Notes under the pieces: model-generated
Seen by the model: the letters and a program-made list of their open reading frames with translations, nothing else
The model's database searches: none
Told to the model about the DNA's origin: nothing
Shown here: one piece after another, positions 53,719-63,106 of the stretch
How positions within the stretch are numbered: the stretch's first letter is position 1
Layout: each line of letters begins with the position of its first letter
Made by a program: the position numbers and the translations under genes
NCBI RefSeq assembly: GCF_017873095.1
Contig: NZ_JAGGJU010000001.1
Location: 434,001-498,000 of the forward strand
Direction: 5' to 3'
DNA from: Heterorhizobium halophytocola
GTDB lineage: Bacteria > Pseudomonadota > Alphaproteobacteria > Rhizobiales > Rhizobiaceae
Length of the DNA: 64,000 nucleotides

Positions 53719-54321
53719 ATGCGGACGATCAGGATTATCGAGCATATCTCGCTGGACGGGGTGATCCAGGCACCGGGCGGGCCCGACGAGGACCGGGACA
53801 GCGGTTTCGCGCACGGCGGCTGGGCGATGCGCTATGGCGACCCCGTGGTCCGGACAGCGATCGAAGCAGCGCATGGCGAAGGCTTCGACCTGCTGCTTGG
53901 CCGGCGGACCTACGACATCTGGAGCGGCTACTGGCCACACGCAGCGCCCGGGCCTATGGCCGACAGCTTCAACCGGGCGGTCAAGTTCGTCGCCACGCAC
54001 AGGCCGGACAGCCTGAGCTGGGGACCGGTGGAGCCGCTGGGTCCGGACCCCGCCGCAAGCCTCAGGGCCATCAAGGCGAAAGACGGCGCCGATATCGTCG
54101 TCTGGGGATCGTCGTCGCTGCCAGCAATGCTGCTGGAAAACGGGCTTGCCGACGAGGTCGTGCTGCTGGTCTATCCCGTCATGCTCGGCACCGGAAAACG
54201 GATCTTCACCGAGCGGGCATCCCCCTCTGCGCTGACGCTTCTGGAGAGCCGGCAGGGCGAGAGCGGTGTGGTCGTCAACCGCTACGCGCCCTCAGCTCCG
54301 CCGCCTGCCGGTGCTGGCTGA
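53719..54321 (+). CDS. Dihydrofolate reductase family protein (RibD C-terminal-like)
   Basis: The 200-residue protein has the YwjB/RibD C-terminal fold: IIEHISLDGVIQAPGGPDED (about 6-25), LLLGRRTYDIWSGYWP (about 58-73), and VVWGSSSLPAMLLENGLADE with the NADPH site. It ends LYPVMLGTGKRIFT-like (here VYPVMLGTGKRIFTE). Substrates vary and are not known. It is convergent with phnM. Confidence 0.9.
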   Translation: MRTIRIIEHISLDGVIQAPGGPDEDRDSGFAHGGWAMRYGDPVVRTAIEAAHGEGFDLLLGRRTYDIWSGYWPHAAPGPMADSFNRAVKFVATHRPDSLSWGPVEPLGPDPAASLRAIKAKDGADIVVWGSSSLPAMLLENGLADEVVLLVYPVMLGTGKRIFTERASPSALTLLESRQGESGVVVNRYAPSAPPPAGAG

Positions 54322-54339
54322 GAGGGCAAGCGGGCCGCC

Positions 54340-55518
54340 TCAGGCGACCCGGATGCCCTCGCGCCAGATCATCTTCGGGAAGGGATGGCCTTCGAAGAGC
54401 CCGATATGGACCAGGTCGGCGCGGCGGCCGGCCGTGATCTCGCCGCGATCGGCAAGTCCGGCGGCCTCCGCCGGCGCCTTGGCGACCATGCGGATCGCTG
54501 CCGGAAGGTCCTCGGCAAAATCGGTGCTATCGGTAATCAGGAAGGCGGCGTCGAGCATCGAACGCGGCACATAGTCGGAGGCAAGAATGTCGAGCAGTCC
54601 CTCGTCCATCAGCTCCTTCATCGCGACATTGCCCGATTGCGACTGGCCCCGCAGGATATTCGGCGCACCGCCGACCGTTGCCATGCCGCGAAGGCGCGCC
54701 TCGCGGGCCGCCTCCAGCGAGCAGGGAAATTCGGAAATCGCCACGCCCTCGTCGGCGGCCAGGTCGACATGGGCGATATCGGTATCGTCATGGCTGAGCA
54801 GCGGCAGGCCGCGGGCCTTGGCAAGCGCCACGACCTCGGGCCGGACCTTGCGGCCGATCTCGCTCTTTTCCGCGATCATCGCCATCACCTGATCGCGGGT
54901 CGTCTCGACGCCCTGGTCCCGAATATCGGCCATGCGGGCGATATAGCCCTCGAGATCACGGGTCTGGCGGATGCCGGGCAGGTGTTCCATCACCGAGGCA
55001 ATTCTCACCAGCGGGTGATCGATGACCTCCTGCACCAGCGCCGGCGTCTTCGGGTCGATCACCTCGCAGCGCAGATGCACGAGGTGCTGGGCGCGCAGCA
55101 TGCCGCCGGCGGTTGCCCGCTCCAGCGCGTCGATCATCGGCTTCAGGATCTCGGAGCGGCGGCTGTCGCCCTCGGCATTGCCGACGGCCAGGCTGTCGAA
55201 CACGGTGGTCACGCCGCCACCGATGATCTGCGCGTCATGGGCGAGCGCCGCCCGGACATAATCCCAGCGCACATGGAAGCGCGGGAAGATGTGCTTTTCG
55301 AAATGATCGGTGTGCAGGTCGACGAGGCCCGGGATCAGGTAGTCGCCGCCAAGGTCGAGGGCGCCCGCCGGCACCGCGGCACCGCTCTCCTCGACCGCCT
55401 CGATCCGCCCGTCGCGCACGACGAGCGAACCGAGGACGATCCGGTCAACAAGCACGAGTTTCGCGTTGGCAAGCACCAGCGGCGTGCCGGCCCCGGTCGG
55501 GTCATCCTGTGTCGTCAT
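54340..55518 (-). CDS. phnM: Alpha-D-ribose 1-methylphosphonate 5-triphosphate diphosphatase PhnM
   Basis: The 392-residue amidohydrolase removes pyrophosphate in the C-P lyase pathway. The metal motif is GLVDLHTDHFEKHIFPR, with HxD, and later GLPLLSHDDTDIAHV carries further metal residues. The ASDYVPRSML segment and C-terminal GRRADLV are typical of PhnM. No other phn gene lies in the window, although the rest of the C-P lyase operon may be elsewhere. Another amidohydrolase of the same subfamily is a possible reading. Confidence 0.87.
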   Translation of the reverse strand: MTTQDDPTGAGTPLVLANAKLVLVDRIVLGSLVVRDGRIEAVEESGAAVPAGALDLGGDYLIPGLVDLHTDHFEKHIFPRFHVRWDYVRAALAHDAQIIGGGVTTVFDSLAVGNAEGDSRRSEILKPMIDALERATAGGMLRAQHLVHLRCEVIDPKTPALVQEVIDHPLVRIASVMEHLPGIRQTRDLEGYIARMADIRDQGVETTRDQVMAMIAEKSEIGRKVRPEVVALAKARGLPLLSHDDTDIAHVDLAADEGVAISEFPCSLEAAREARLRGMATVGGAPNILRGQSQSGNVAMKELMDEGLLDILASDYVPRSMLDAAFLITDSTDFAEDLPAAIRMVAKAPAEAAGLADRGEITAGRRADLVHIGLFEGHPFPKMIWREGIRVA

Positions 55519-55657
55519 TGTGATTCCCTTGGCGACGCCGTGGCGCCGATGTCGATTTGCCTGGATTGCTTGTAGCGGCAGATAGCGCCGGTTGATGTCA
55601 GTTCCATGTCAGGGAAGCGCCAGGCGATATCCGGATATCGCCTCGCACCCTGCCCCC

Positions 55658-56674
55658 TCACCCCTGAGCACCGCCACCTTTGCCGAAGCGGTCCCGCCAG
55701 GCCGGCTGGGCGCCGGGATAGGGCAGCGCCGTCGCCGCATGCACGCCGCGGGCGATGGCGCGCGCCATGACGAGCGTCGAGAGATGGCAGAGTTCCATGA
55801 ATTCGGCTGGATCGGCGAGCGCGCGGGCGCCGGTTGCGGCCGAGAAGATCGTGTCGCCATCTCCCGGCAGATGGGTCGGCAGCACGGCGCGGGCAAGCCC
55901 ATCATGCGCCATGATCGACAGACGGTGGGTCTCGGCCTTGGTCAGCACCGCATCGGTGACCACGGCACCGATGGTGGTGGCCGTCAGCGTGACGCCCTTG
56001 GCGCGCAGGCGGATGTCCTCGGCGGCGAATGTCTGCGGCAGGCCGTGACCACCAAATTCGCCGCCCTGCTCGAAGGGGGCGGCCCAGAAGTGTCGGCCGT
56101 CGCCGACGGTCGCCGAGCCCATGGCGTTGACGGCGACAAGGGCGGCGATCGTCGTGCCGCGCGTGGTAAGCGCGCTTGCCGAACCGAGGCCGCCTTTCAG
56201 GGTGGCGGTCGTGGCGCCGGTGCCGGCACCGACGCTGCCGAGCGGAAAGCGATCGTGCAGCGCATCCTGGAAGGCGGCATAGCCCATGTCGCGATAGGGC
56301 GACTGGAGGCCCCAGTCCTTGTTGCCGCCGTTCAGCAGGTCCATCAGGATCGCCTGCGGGACGATCGGCACCCGCGCGGAGCCGACGGGAAAGCCCCGAC
56401 CGACCGCGCGAAGCCCCGCCTGCACCCCGCCGGCTGCATCAAGCCCAAAGGCCGAGCCGCCTGATAGCACGAAGGCATCGACCTGGCTCACGGTCATCGC
56501 CGGATCGAGCAGCGCCGTGTCGCGTCCGCCGGGGGCACCGCCGAGCACCGAGCCGGAGGCCGTCACGGGCTTGTCGAAGAGGATCACGGTAACGCCGGAG
56601 CCGAGCGACAGATCGGTCGCGTGGCCGACGAAGACCCCTGCAATGTCGGTGATCAGATTATCGGGCCCAGGCAT
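55658..56674 (-). CDS. P1 family peptidase (DmpA type)
   Basis: The 338-residue enzyme is an N-terminal nucleophile aminopeptidase that cleaves itself to become active. The family opening is ITDIAGVFVGHATD, then SGGSAFGLDAAGGVQAGL and the cleavage region ALVAVNAMGSATVGDGRHF with the nucleophilic Ser after Gly. It starts at ATG 56674, with AAAGGATG upstream. It is divergent from the cobalamin riboswitch region. D- or L-aminopeptidase activity cannot be told. Confidence 0.91.
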   Translation of the reverse strand: MPGPDNLITDIAGVFVGHATDLSLGSGVTVILFDKPVTASGSVLGGAPGGRDTALLDPAMTVSQVDAFVLSGGSAFGLDAAGGVQAGLRAVGRGFPVGSARVPIVPQAILMDLLNGGNKDWGLQSPYRDMGYAAFQDALHDRFPLGSVGAGTGATTATLKGGLGSASALTTRGTTIAALVAVNAMGSATVGDGRHFWAAPFEQGGEFGGHGLPQTFAAEDIRLRAKGVTLTATTIGAVVTDAVLTKAETHRLSIMAHDGLARAVLPTHLPGDGDTIFSAATGARALADPAEFMELCHLSTLVMARAIARGVHAATALPYPGAQPAWRDRFGKGGGAQG

Positions 56675-56824
56675 CGGCACATCCTTTCGTCCCGGTATCG
56701 CGGGAGGTTGCTGCGGTTTTAGGGGAAGGCGGGCGGACCTGCCAAGGCCAAAAACGCGCGCACGTTCTCGATCTTCGCAGGCTTTGCGGATTGACCGGCA
56801 GCCATCGAACGGCAATATTGGCCG

Positions 56825-57012
56825 CGATGGTTCCTTGACCTTAAAGGATCAAAAGGGAACACGGTGCGGACTACCCATCAGGGACCAAAACCGTGGCTGC
56901 CCCCGCAACTGTAAGCGACGAGCTTCGTCCAGATGCCACTGGTGTTCATGCCACCGGGAAGGCGGACGACGCGACGACCCGCGAGCCAGGAGACCTGCCA
57001 TCACCGGACGTC
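56825..57012 (+). promoter_or_regulatory. Cobalamin riboswitch
   Basis: The leader contains AAAAGGGAACACGGTG, CCGTGGCTGCCCCCGCAACTG (split over the core), GCCACTGG with CACCGGGAAGGCG, and the B12 box AGCCAGGAGACCTGCC at 56984-56999. Order and sequences match the cobalamin riboswitch class. It lies before a NiCoT cobalt/nickel transporter gene, so adenosylcobalamin is expected to turn this gene off. The stretch after it (57001-57046) can form a stem, TCACCGGA with TCCGGTGA, that may be the expression switch. Confidence 0.95.
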
Positions 57013-57100
57013 AGAACAGAGATCATCGGACGGGGTGTTCCGGTGAGGCGAGCTATTCGCTTTCTCTGGGATGGCAGTGGACGTCAAACAAGAGAGTAGC

Positions 57101-58159
57101 ATGTTCAACGTATTGTCACGCCTTTTCGGCGAGGGGGCCCCGGACCTGAAGGCCCGCCTCGTCATCATCTATGCCTTTCTCGCGGTTCTCAATATCGGTG
57201 CCTGGATCTGGGCACTGCTGGCCTTTCGCGACACGCCGGCCATGCTCGGCATCGCGCTGGTAATCTATGGTCTTGGACTTCGCCATGCGGTGGATGCCGA
57301 CCATATCGCCGCAATCGACAATGTCACCCGCAAACTGATGCAGATGAAGCAGAGGCCTGTATCGGTCGGCTTCTTCTTCGCTCTCGGTCATGCCGCGGTG
57401 GTGGTGATTGTCGCCGTGGCGGTGGCGCTCGCCACCAGCATGCTCGGCCGGTTCGAAAGCTTTCGCGAAGTCGGCGGCGTGATCAGCACCAGCATCTCGG
57501 CGCTGTTCCTGTTCGTCATCGCCGCGATGAACATCGTCATTTTCGTCTCGATCTATCGCAGCTATCGGCGGATTCGGGCGGGCGGCACCTATGTCGAGGA
57601 GGACCTCGACATGCTGCTTGCCAATCGGGGAATTCTGTCGCGGATCTTCAAGCCGATGTTCAGGCTGGTCACGCGATCCTGGCACATGTTCCCGCTCGGC
57701 TTTTTGTTCGGCCTCGGCTTCGACACGGCAACCGAGGTCGCGATGCTGTCGATGTCGGCGAGCCAGGCGGCGAACGGCATGCCGCTGGAGGCGATCCTGG
57801 TGCTGCCGGTGCTGTTTGCCGCCGGCATGTCGCTGATCGACACCACCGACGGCGTGATGATGCTCGGCGCCTATGAATGGGCCTTCGTCAAGCCGATGCG
57901 CAAGCTCTATTACAACATGACGATCACGCTGGTGTCGGTGCTGGTGGCGCTGTTGATCGGCGGGGTCGAGGCGCTCGGCCTGATCGGCGACAAGCTTGGC
58001 TTTTCCGGCAGTGCCTTCGATGCGGTGCAGGCGCTGAACGACAATTTCAACAATCTCGGCTTTGCCGTGATCGGCGTCTTCCTGGCCGCCTGGCTGATTT
58101 CCTGGGTCATCTACAAGCTCCGGCGGCTGGACGACATCGAGGTGCGGATTGCCGGCTGA
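57101..58159 (+). CDS. HoxN/HupN/NixA family nickel/cobalt transporter
   Basis: The 352-residue inner-membrane protein has eight hydrophobic segments and the NiCoT hallmarks: GLRHAVDADHIAAIDNVTRK in the second segment and LGFDTATEVAMLS later. The His and Asp residues bind the metal. It lies directly behind the cobalamin riboswitch, so cobalt for B12 synthesis is the likely substrate; nickel is possible. I use ATG 57101, with AGAGAG upstream; ATG 57071 is an in-frame alternative. Confidence 0.94.
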   Translation: MFNVLSRLFGEGAPDLKARLVIIYAFLAVLNIGAWIWALLAFRDTPAMLGIALVIYGLGLRHAVDADHIAAIDNVTRKLMQMKQRPVSVGFFFALGHAAVVVIVAVAVALATSMLGRFESFREVGGVISTSISALFLFVIAAMNIVIFVSIYRSYRRIRAGGTYVEEDLDMLLANRGILSRIFKPMFRLVTRSWHMFPLGFLFGLGFDTATEVAMLSMSASQAANGMPLEAILVLPVLFAAGMSLIDTTDGVMMLGAYEWAFVKPMRKLYYNMTITLVSVLVALLIGGVEALGLIGDKLGFSGSAFDAVQALNDNFNNLGFAVIGVFLAAWLISWVIYKLRRLDDIEVRIAG

Positions 58160-58347
58160 CGGCGGCACCTTCCAGTCGTGTTCCCGAAGGCGCTTCCCGC
58201 GTGACGTGCGGGCGCTCTCGGGCAATTGGCGAAAAGCGCCACGCAGCGCTTTCCTTGGCGGCGCATTTGGTCTTTTATGGCGACCGAATGAGGGATGCGG
58301 CGGCCGATCCGAGGAGTGAGGCCGTCCGCGAACAAGAGGAGGAATTC

Positions 58348-59304
58348 ATGACCCGATTGATCGGCCGCTCGGCCATTGCTGCCCTGGGACTGCTGTCCGT
58401 TTCGCTCGCCCCGATGGCGGCGAAGGCCGACGAGTTCATCAATGTGCTGACCGGCGGCACATCCGGCGTCTACTATCCGCTGGGTGCGGCGCTGTCGAAG
58501 ATCTACGGCGAGAAGATCGAGGGCGTGCGCACGCAGGTGCAGTCGACCAAGGCTTCGGTGGAAAACCTCAACCTGCTGCAGCAGGGCAAGGGCGAGATCG
58601 GCTTTGCCCTGGGGGACAGCGTCAAGCTCGCCTGGGAAGGCGACAAGGATGCGGGCTTTACCAAGAAGCTCGACAAGCTGCGCGGCATTGCCGCCATCTA
58701 TCCGAATTACATCCAGATCGTCGCTTCGAAGGAATCGGGCATCACCTCGCTTGCCGACCTGAAGGGCAAGAGCATCTCGGTCGGCGCGCCGAAATCCGGC
58801 ACCGAACTGAATGCCCGCGCGATCTTCGCCGCCAGCGGCATGAGCTATGACGATCTCGGCAAGACCGAATATCTGCCCTTTGCCGAATCGGTCGAGCTGA
58901 TCAAGAACCGCCAGCTCGACGCGACGCTGCAGTCGGCCGGCCTCGGGGTGGCCTCGATCAAGGATCTGGCGACGTCCCTCGACATCCAGGTCGTCTCCGT
59001 GCCGGAGGATGTGGTGACCAAGCTCGGCGCGCCCTATATCGCCGCCACCATTCCGGCCGGTACCTACAAGGGTCAGGACCAGGACGTGCCGACGGTCGCC
59101 GTCGTCAACTTCCTCGTCACCAGCACCAATGTCTCGGACGATCTGGCCTACCAGATGACCAAGCAGCTGTTTGAAAATCTGCCGGAAATGGAAGCCGCCC
59201 ACAAGGCAGCGGCGCAGATCAAGCTCGAAAACGCGCTGAAGGGCATGCCGGTGCCGCTGCATCCGGGTGCCGAGCGCTACTACAAGGAAAAGGGCCTGCT
59301 CTGA
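58348..59304 (+). CDS. TAXI family TRAP transporter substrate-binding protein
   Basis: The 318-residue protein (ATG 58348, with GAGGAGGAA upstream) has a signal peptide of about 28 residues ending in AAKAD. The mature start is FINVLTGGTSGVYYPLGAALSKIY, the hallmark of TAXI proteins. It captures a substrate, such as a carboxylate or glutamate, for the fused TRAP permease at 60953. A terminator and an inverted porin gene lie between the two, so they are not one simple operon. Confidence 0.94.
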   Translation: MTRLIGRSAIAALGLLSVSLAPMAAKADEFINVLTGGTSGVYYPLGAALSKIYGEKIEGVRTQVQSTKASVENLNLLQQGKGEIGFALGDSVKLAWEGDKDAGFTKKLDKLRGIAAIYPNYIQIVASKESGITSLADLKGKSISVGAPKSGTELNARAIFAASGMSYDDLGKTEYLPFAESVELIKNRQLDATLQSAGLGVASIKDLATSLDIQVVSVPEDVVTKLGAPYIAATIPAGTYKGQDQDVPTVAVVNFLVTSTNVSDDLAYQMTKQLFENLPEMEAAHKAAAQIKLENALKGMPVPLHPGAERYYKEKGLL

Positions 59305-59736
59305 TTGGCCCCGGTCCGGCCAAGGTGTCTGACCGAAAGTGCGTGCGTGGCCTGAAGTCGCGACAGCCTCGCGCCATTCAAGAGTTGTGAAAAAGCTGAA
59401 GCGCCGCAGGTCGAAAGACGGCGGCGCTTTTGTCTGCGAACGCTCTCGCTGAAGCGAGGCGATATGTCAGGACTTGATGCCCAAGCTGACATTGAGGGTG
59501 TCCGCAGCCATCGTGGTTGTTGTGCCAGGCAGCAGAATAGCCGCAGTGGCGCGACCTCTCTGCCGTGATCTAAAGGAGGAGCGTCCTTGAAATCTGCCGG
59601 GGTGCCGCGATCATACCATTGCCGGGGCTGACGGCGGGCTATCACAGGAACGCCCTCAGCGACTGGACTTTGCAGTGCGCGTTTCGAGACACCGCTGCAT
59701 TGCTCAAGTCCAGTCGCTTAGGCGACCTGGGAGGTC
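59305..59736. other. Intergenic region after the TAXI gene
   Basis: The gap holds the terminator at 59399-59431. The rest has no convincing gene. A minus-strand end, MAADTLNVSLGIKS (59468-59509), is faintly like the C-terminus of the porin gene and may be a remnant, but this is very weak. Confidence 0.5.
59399..59431 (+). terminator. Terminator after the TAXI gene
   Basis: Arms AAGCGCCGC and GCGGCGCTT with a 13-base loop are followed by further T residues. It lies about 95 bases past the TAXI stop. Confidence 0.8.
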
Positions 59737-60360
59737 TTAGAACTTGATCGCAAGGCCGACATTGATCAGGTTTTGCTTGATCTCGACATCCTGGCCCAGA
59801 ATGTTGTACGAGCCCAAATCGGTATAGCGGTACTCGACACGAGTGAAGATCTTGTCCGTCAGGGCATAATCCACACCGGCGCCGGCAGTCCAGCCGTCGA
59901 AGGTCTGATCGGCCTTCTCGCCGAAGGCGTCAACATTGATCCGGGCTGCCGACCAGCCGCCGGAGACGAAGAACAGACTGCGGTCCATGCTGTAGCCAAG
60001 GCGGCCGCGGACGGAGCCGATGACATCCGATCCGGCCTTGATACCGGAAATGTCTCTTTCGTTCGACATGTAGTTGATGTCGCCTTCGATGCCGGCGATC
60101 AGATTGTTGCCGAGATCGAAGTTGTAGCCGACGAAGCCGCCGACCTGCGGACCGTCGAAGGTTTCAGTAAAAATGCCCGGCAGCGTCACATCGGCCATGC
60201 CGAAGCCGCCCTGGACGCCGCCATAGGCGCCTTTCCAGGAAAAGCTCGAAGAGTCGTGGGGCGCAGGAGCCTCAGGCGCGGCGGTAATTGCGTCGGCGGC
60301 CATCGCGGATGTTGCTCCGATCAGCAGGGTCACAGCGGTGATAAAGGATGTTGTCTTCAT
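59737..60360 (-). CDS. Outer-membrane beta-barrel protein (Omp25/RopB type)
   Basis: The 207-residue protein has a signal peptide of about 21 residues ending in AMAAD and then an eight-strand barrel with the Omp25-like opening WKGAYGGVQGGFGMADV. It ends with the aromatic C-terminal residue Phe in INVGLAIKF, as needed for barrel assembly. The segment VGYNFDLGNNLIAGIEGDIN and the last strands are typical. It lies inverted between the TAXI gene and the permease gene. It probably is a structural surface protein. Confidence 0.92.
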   Translation of the reverse strand: MKTTSFITAVTLLIGATSAMAADAITAAPEAPAPHDSSSFSWKGAYGGVQGGFGMADVTLPGIFTETFDGPQVGGFVGYNFDLGNNLIAGIEGDINYMSNERDISGIKAGSDVIGSVRGRLGYSMDRSLFFVSGGWSAARINVDAFGEKADQTFDGWTAGAGVDYALTDKIFTRVEYRYTDLGSYNILGQDVEIKQNLINVGLAIKF

Positions 60361-60952
60361 AATTTTTTTCCAGCGTAAATTGAATTAGGAATGTTCGGTG
60401 CATTGAAAACTGGTAGCGGCGACAGCGGCGACTGGGCAATGTCTTTGCCTTGTTTGTGTGTGCAAACGCTCTGTCGACCGGGCCTTTGCCCATTTCGGTC
60501 CACAACGATGGCCAAGCCTTCTCATTGAAATATCTATGATTTATCAACCTCTCCTGTCAGCGCTGCAGCGCAGCATGGCGATCCTGGTCTGTCCACAGCA
60601 TACCGGTGAGGGTCAGCGTCCGATGGTCTGGGCAGCGGGCAGCCATCACAGGGCTGCCGTGGGCGCATCGCTGCCGATAGGCCGCCTGCACCGCATCTGA
60701 GCAGCCGAAGGTCAAGACGTGCCGCCCGCTCCGGCACGTGCTTTTCACGTCACCCACTATCTCCTTGGAAGAGGTCACTTTTTAATTTTTCCAGGCAGTG
60801 GAAATTGCCGGCTGATTGTCGTTAACTGCGCGCGGGAGACTGGCTTTTACGGGCTGCGCGATACCAGGTATCGGGCAGCACATCCGGGGCTGGGCAGCAA
60901 TTGGCGGATGACATGTCACCCGGAGCTGCATGAGGTATTATGAGGAGGCCAG
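60361..60952. other. Divergent intergenic region between the porin and TRAP genes
   Basis: The 592-base region is partly A+T-rich near the porin start. Short frames (60272-60547 and 60557-60778 minus, 60458-60700 and 60719-60943 plus) lack ribosome sites or family features. It must hold the promoters of both flanking genes. I see no repeat or known RNA. Confidence 0.5.
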
Positions 60953-63106
60953 ATGATAGACGACAAGGTGCAGGCAGGCGGCGGGCGCAGCGATTCGGTA
61001 ACAGGAGAGACCGCCGAAGCAGCCGATCTCGGGCTGCATGATCCGCTGGCGGAGAGCTTTCCGAAGACGCTGGAAGGGCGGCTGCTGTTTGCCATCGCCA
61101 TCGTCTTTTCCGTATTCCAGATCGCCACCGCCGCCCATCTGACGGGCCTGCCGAGTCAGGTCGTCCGGGCGATCCATGTCGGATTCGTCACCTTGCTTGC
61201 CTTTCCGCTGATCACGCTCGTGCGTGGTCATGGCTTGCCGCTGCGGGCCGCCGCCTGGGCCATGGGACTGCTCGGCGTCGCGGTCGCGGCGTATCAGTGG
61301 ATCGAATATACGCCGCTGATCCTGCGCGCCGGCGATCCCCTGCCGATGGACCTCGTCTTCGGCTGCATCGCGCTCGTCACGGTGTTCGGAGCGGCCTGGG
61401 TGACGATGGGACCGACGCTGCCGATCATATCGGGCCTGTTTCTCGCCTACTGTTTCTTCGGCCAGGACCTCCCCTCGCCGCTCAATCACCGCGGCTACGA
61501 CTTCTCCCAGGTCATCGACCACATGACCTATGGCACCGAGGGCATTTACGGCATCCCGATCTATGTCTCCTCGACCTATATCTTCCTGTTCATCCTGTTC
61601 GGCGCCTTTCTAGAAAAAGCCGGCATGATCAAGCTGTTCACCGACGTCTCGCTCGGCCTTGTCGGCCACAAGCGCGGCGGTGCGGCCAAGGTGTCGATCA
61701 TATCCTCCGGCCTGATGGGCACGATATCCGGCTCCGGCGTCGCCAATGTCGTCACCACCGGCCAGTTCACCATTCCGCTGATGAAACGCTTCGGCTACCG
61801 CCCGGCCTTTGCCGGCGGGGTCGAGGCCACCGCGTCGATGGGCGGCCAGATCATGCCGCCGGTGATGGGCGCTGTCGCCTTCATCATGGCCGAAACGCTG
61901 GGGGTCGAATATCACGAGGTTGTCAAGGCGGCGATCGTGCCGGCGATCCTCTATTTCGCCGCCGCTTTCTGGATGGTGCATCTGGAGGCCGGCAAATACA
62001 ATCTGCTCGGCCTGCCGAAGTCCGAACTGCCGTCGGCCTGGAAAGCGCTGACCAGCCAGTGGTATCTGATCCTGCCGCTGGCAGCGCTCGTCTGGCTGTT
62101 GTTCTCCGGCTATACGCCGCTGTTTGCCGGCACGGTGGGCCTTGCCTTCACCGTGCTCCTGATCCTCGGCGCTCCCGTGTCGCAGCAGATGTCGCAGATG
62201 GCGGCCCGGGTGGTGTTCTGGGTGGTGCTCGGCCTGCTCGCCGCCAGCTTCTTCAAGTTCGGCATCGCCGTCGTTCTGCTGACCGTGGCCGTGCTGATCG
62301 CAGTCGATGCCTTTACCCGGGGCGGGCGCGAGACGCTCGCCATCTGTCGCGATTCGCTCGCTGACGGCGCCAAGACGGCGCTGCCGGTAGCCGTCGCCTG
62401 CGCCGTCGTCGGCGTCATCGTCGGCACCATGACGCTGACGGGGGCGGCCAATACCTTCGGCCAGTTCATCGTCTCGGTCGGCGGCACCAGCCTCTTCCTC
62501 TCGCTGGTGCTGACGATGATCACCTGCATCGTGCTCGGCATGGGCATTCCGACGATCCCGAACTACATCATCACCTCGTCGATCGCAGGCCCCGCCCTGC
62601 TGTCGCTCGGCGTGCCGCTGATCGTTTCCCACATGTTCGTCTTCTATTTCGGCATCCTTGCCGACCTGACGCCGCCGGTGGCGCTTGCCTGTTTTGCGGC
62701 CGCGCCGATCGCGCGCGAAAGCGGGTTGAAGATCTCGATAGAGGCGATCAAGGTGGCGGCTGCGGGCTTCGTCATTCCGTTCATGGCGGTCTATACGCCG
62801 GCGCTGATGCTGCAGCCGGGCGGCGCGCTTGCCGCCGAAATCGGCCTGCCGCTGGCCGTTGCCTATATCGTGCTGAAAGCGGTGCTGGCGATCGGGCTCT
62901 GGGGCGGGGCCGTCATCGGCTTCATGAAGATCAGGCTCACCTGGATCGAGCGGCTGATCGCCATGGCCGCCGCCTTCACCCTGATTGCCGCGCTGCCGAT
63001 GACCGACGAGGCGGGATTTGCGCTCGCCGTGCTGTTCGGCGTCATCGTCTGGCGGCGCGCAGCGAGGCTTGCCCCGGCCGTGTCGGTCGCGGCCGATCCG
63101 ACCTGA
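60953..63106 (+). CDS. TRAP transporter permease, 4TM/12TM fusion (TAXI type)
   Basis: The 717-residue protein fuses the small (four-segment) and large (twelve-segment) TRAP subunits. The first part (about 40-180) is the small domain. The large domain holds SGSGVANVVTTGQFTIPLMK with its family motif and GVEATASMGGQIMPP, then GMGIPTIPNYIITSSIAGPAL. It uses a sodium gradient to import the substrate from the TAXI protein. Its stop overlaps the DUF1850 start by one base, so they are coupled. Confidence 0.95.
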   Translation: MIDDKVQAGGGRSDSVTGETAEAADLGLHDPLAESFPKTLEGRLLFAIAIVFSVFQIATAAHLTGLPSQVVRAIHVGFVTLLAFPLITLVRGHGLPLRAAAWAMGLLGVAVAAYQWIEYTPLILRAGDPLPMDLVFGCIALVTVFGAAWVTMGPTLPIISGLFLAYCFFGQDLPSPLNHRGYDFSQVIDHMTYGTEGIYGIPIYVSSTYIFLFILFGAFLEKAGMIKLFTDVSLGLVGHKRGGAAKVSIISSGLMGTISGSGVANVVTTGQFTIPLMKRFGYRPAFAGGVEATASMGGQIMPPVMGAVAFIMAETLGVEYHEVVKAAIVPAILYFAAAFWMVHLEAGKYNLLGLPKSELPSAWKALTSQWYLILPLAALVWLLFSGYTPLFAGTVGLAFTVLLILGAPVSQQMSQMAARVVFWVVLGLLAASFFKFGIAVVLLTVAVLIAVDAFTRGGRETLAICRDSLADGAKTALPVAVACAVVGVIVGTMTLTGAANTFGQFIVSVGGTSLFLSLVLTMITCIVLGMGIPTIPNYIITSSIAGPALLSLGVPLIVSHMFVFYFGILADLTPPVALACFAAAPIARESGLKISIEAIKVAAAGFVIPFMAVYTPALMLQPGGALAAEIGLPLAVAYIVLKAVLAIGLWGGAVIGFMKIRLTWIERLIAMAAAFTLIAALPMTDEAGFALAVLFGVIVWRRAARLAPAVSVAADPT

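Noticed and set aside
59468..59509. Remnant of a second porin gene on the minus strand.
   Set aside because: Only about a dozen residues resemble the porin C-terminus; too little to support a call.
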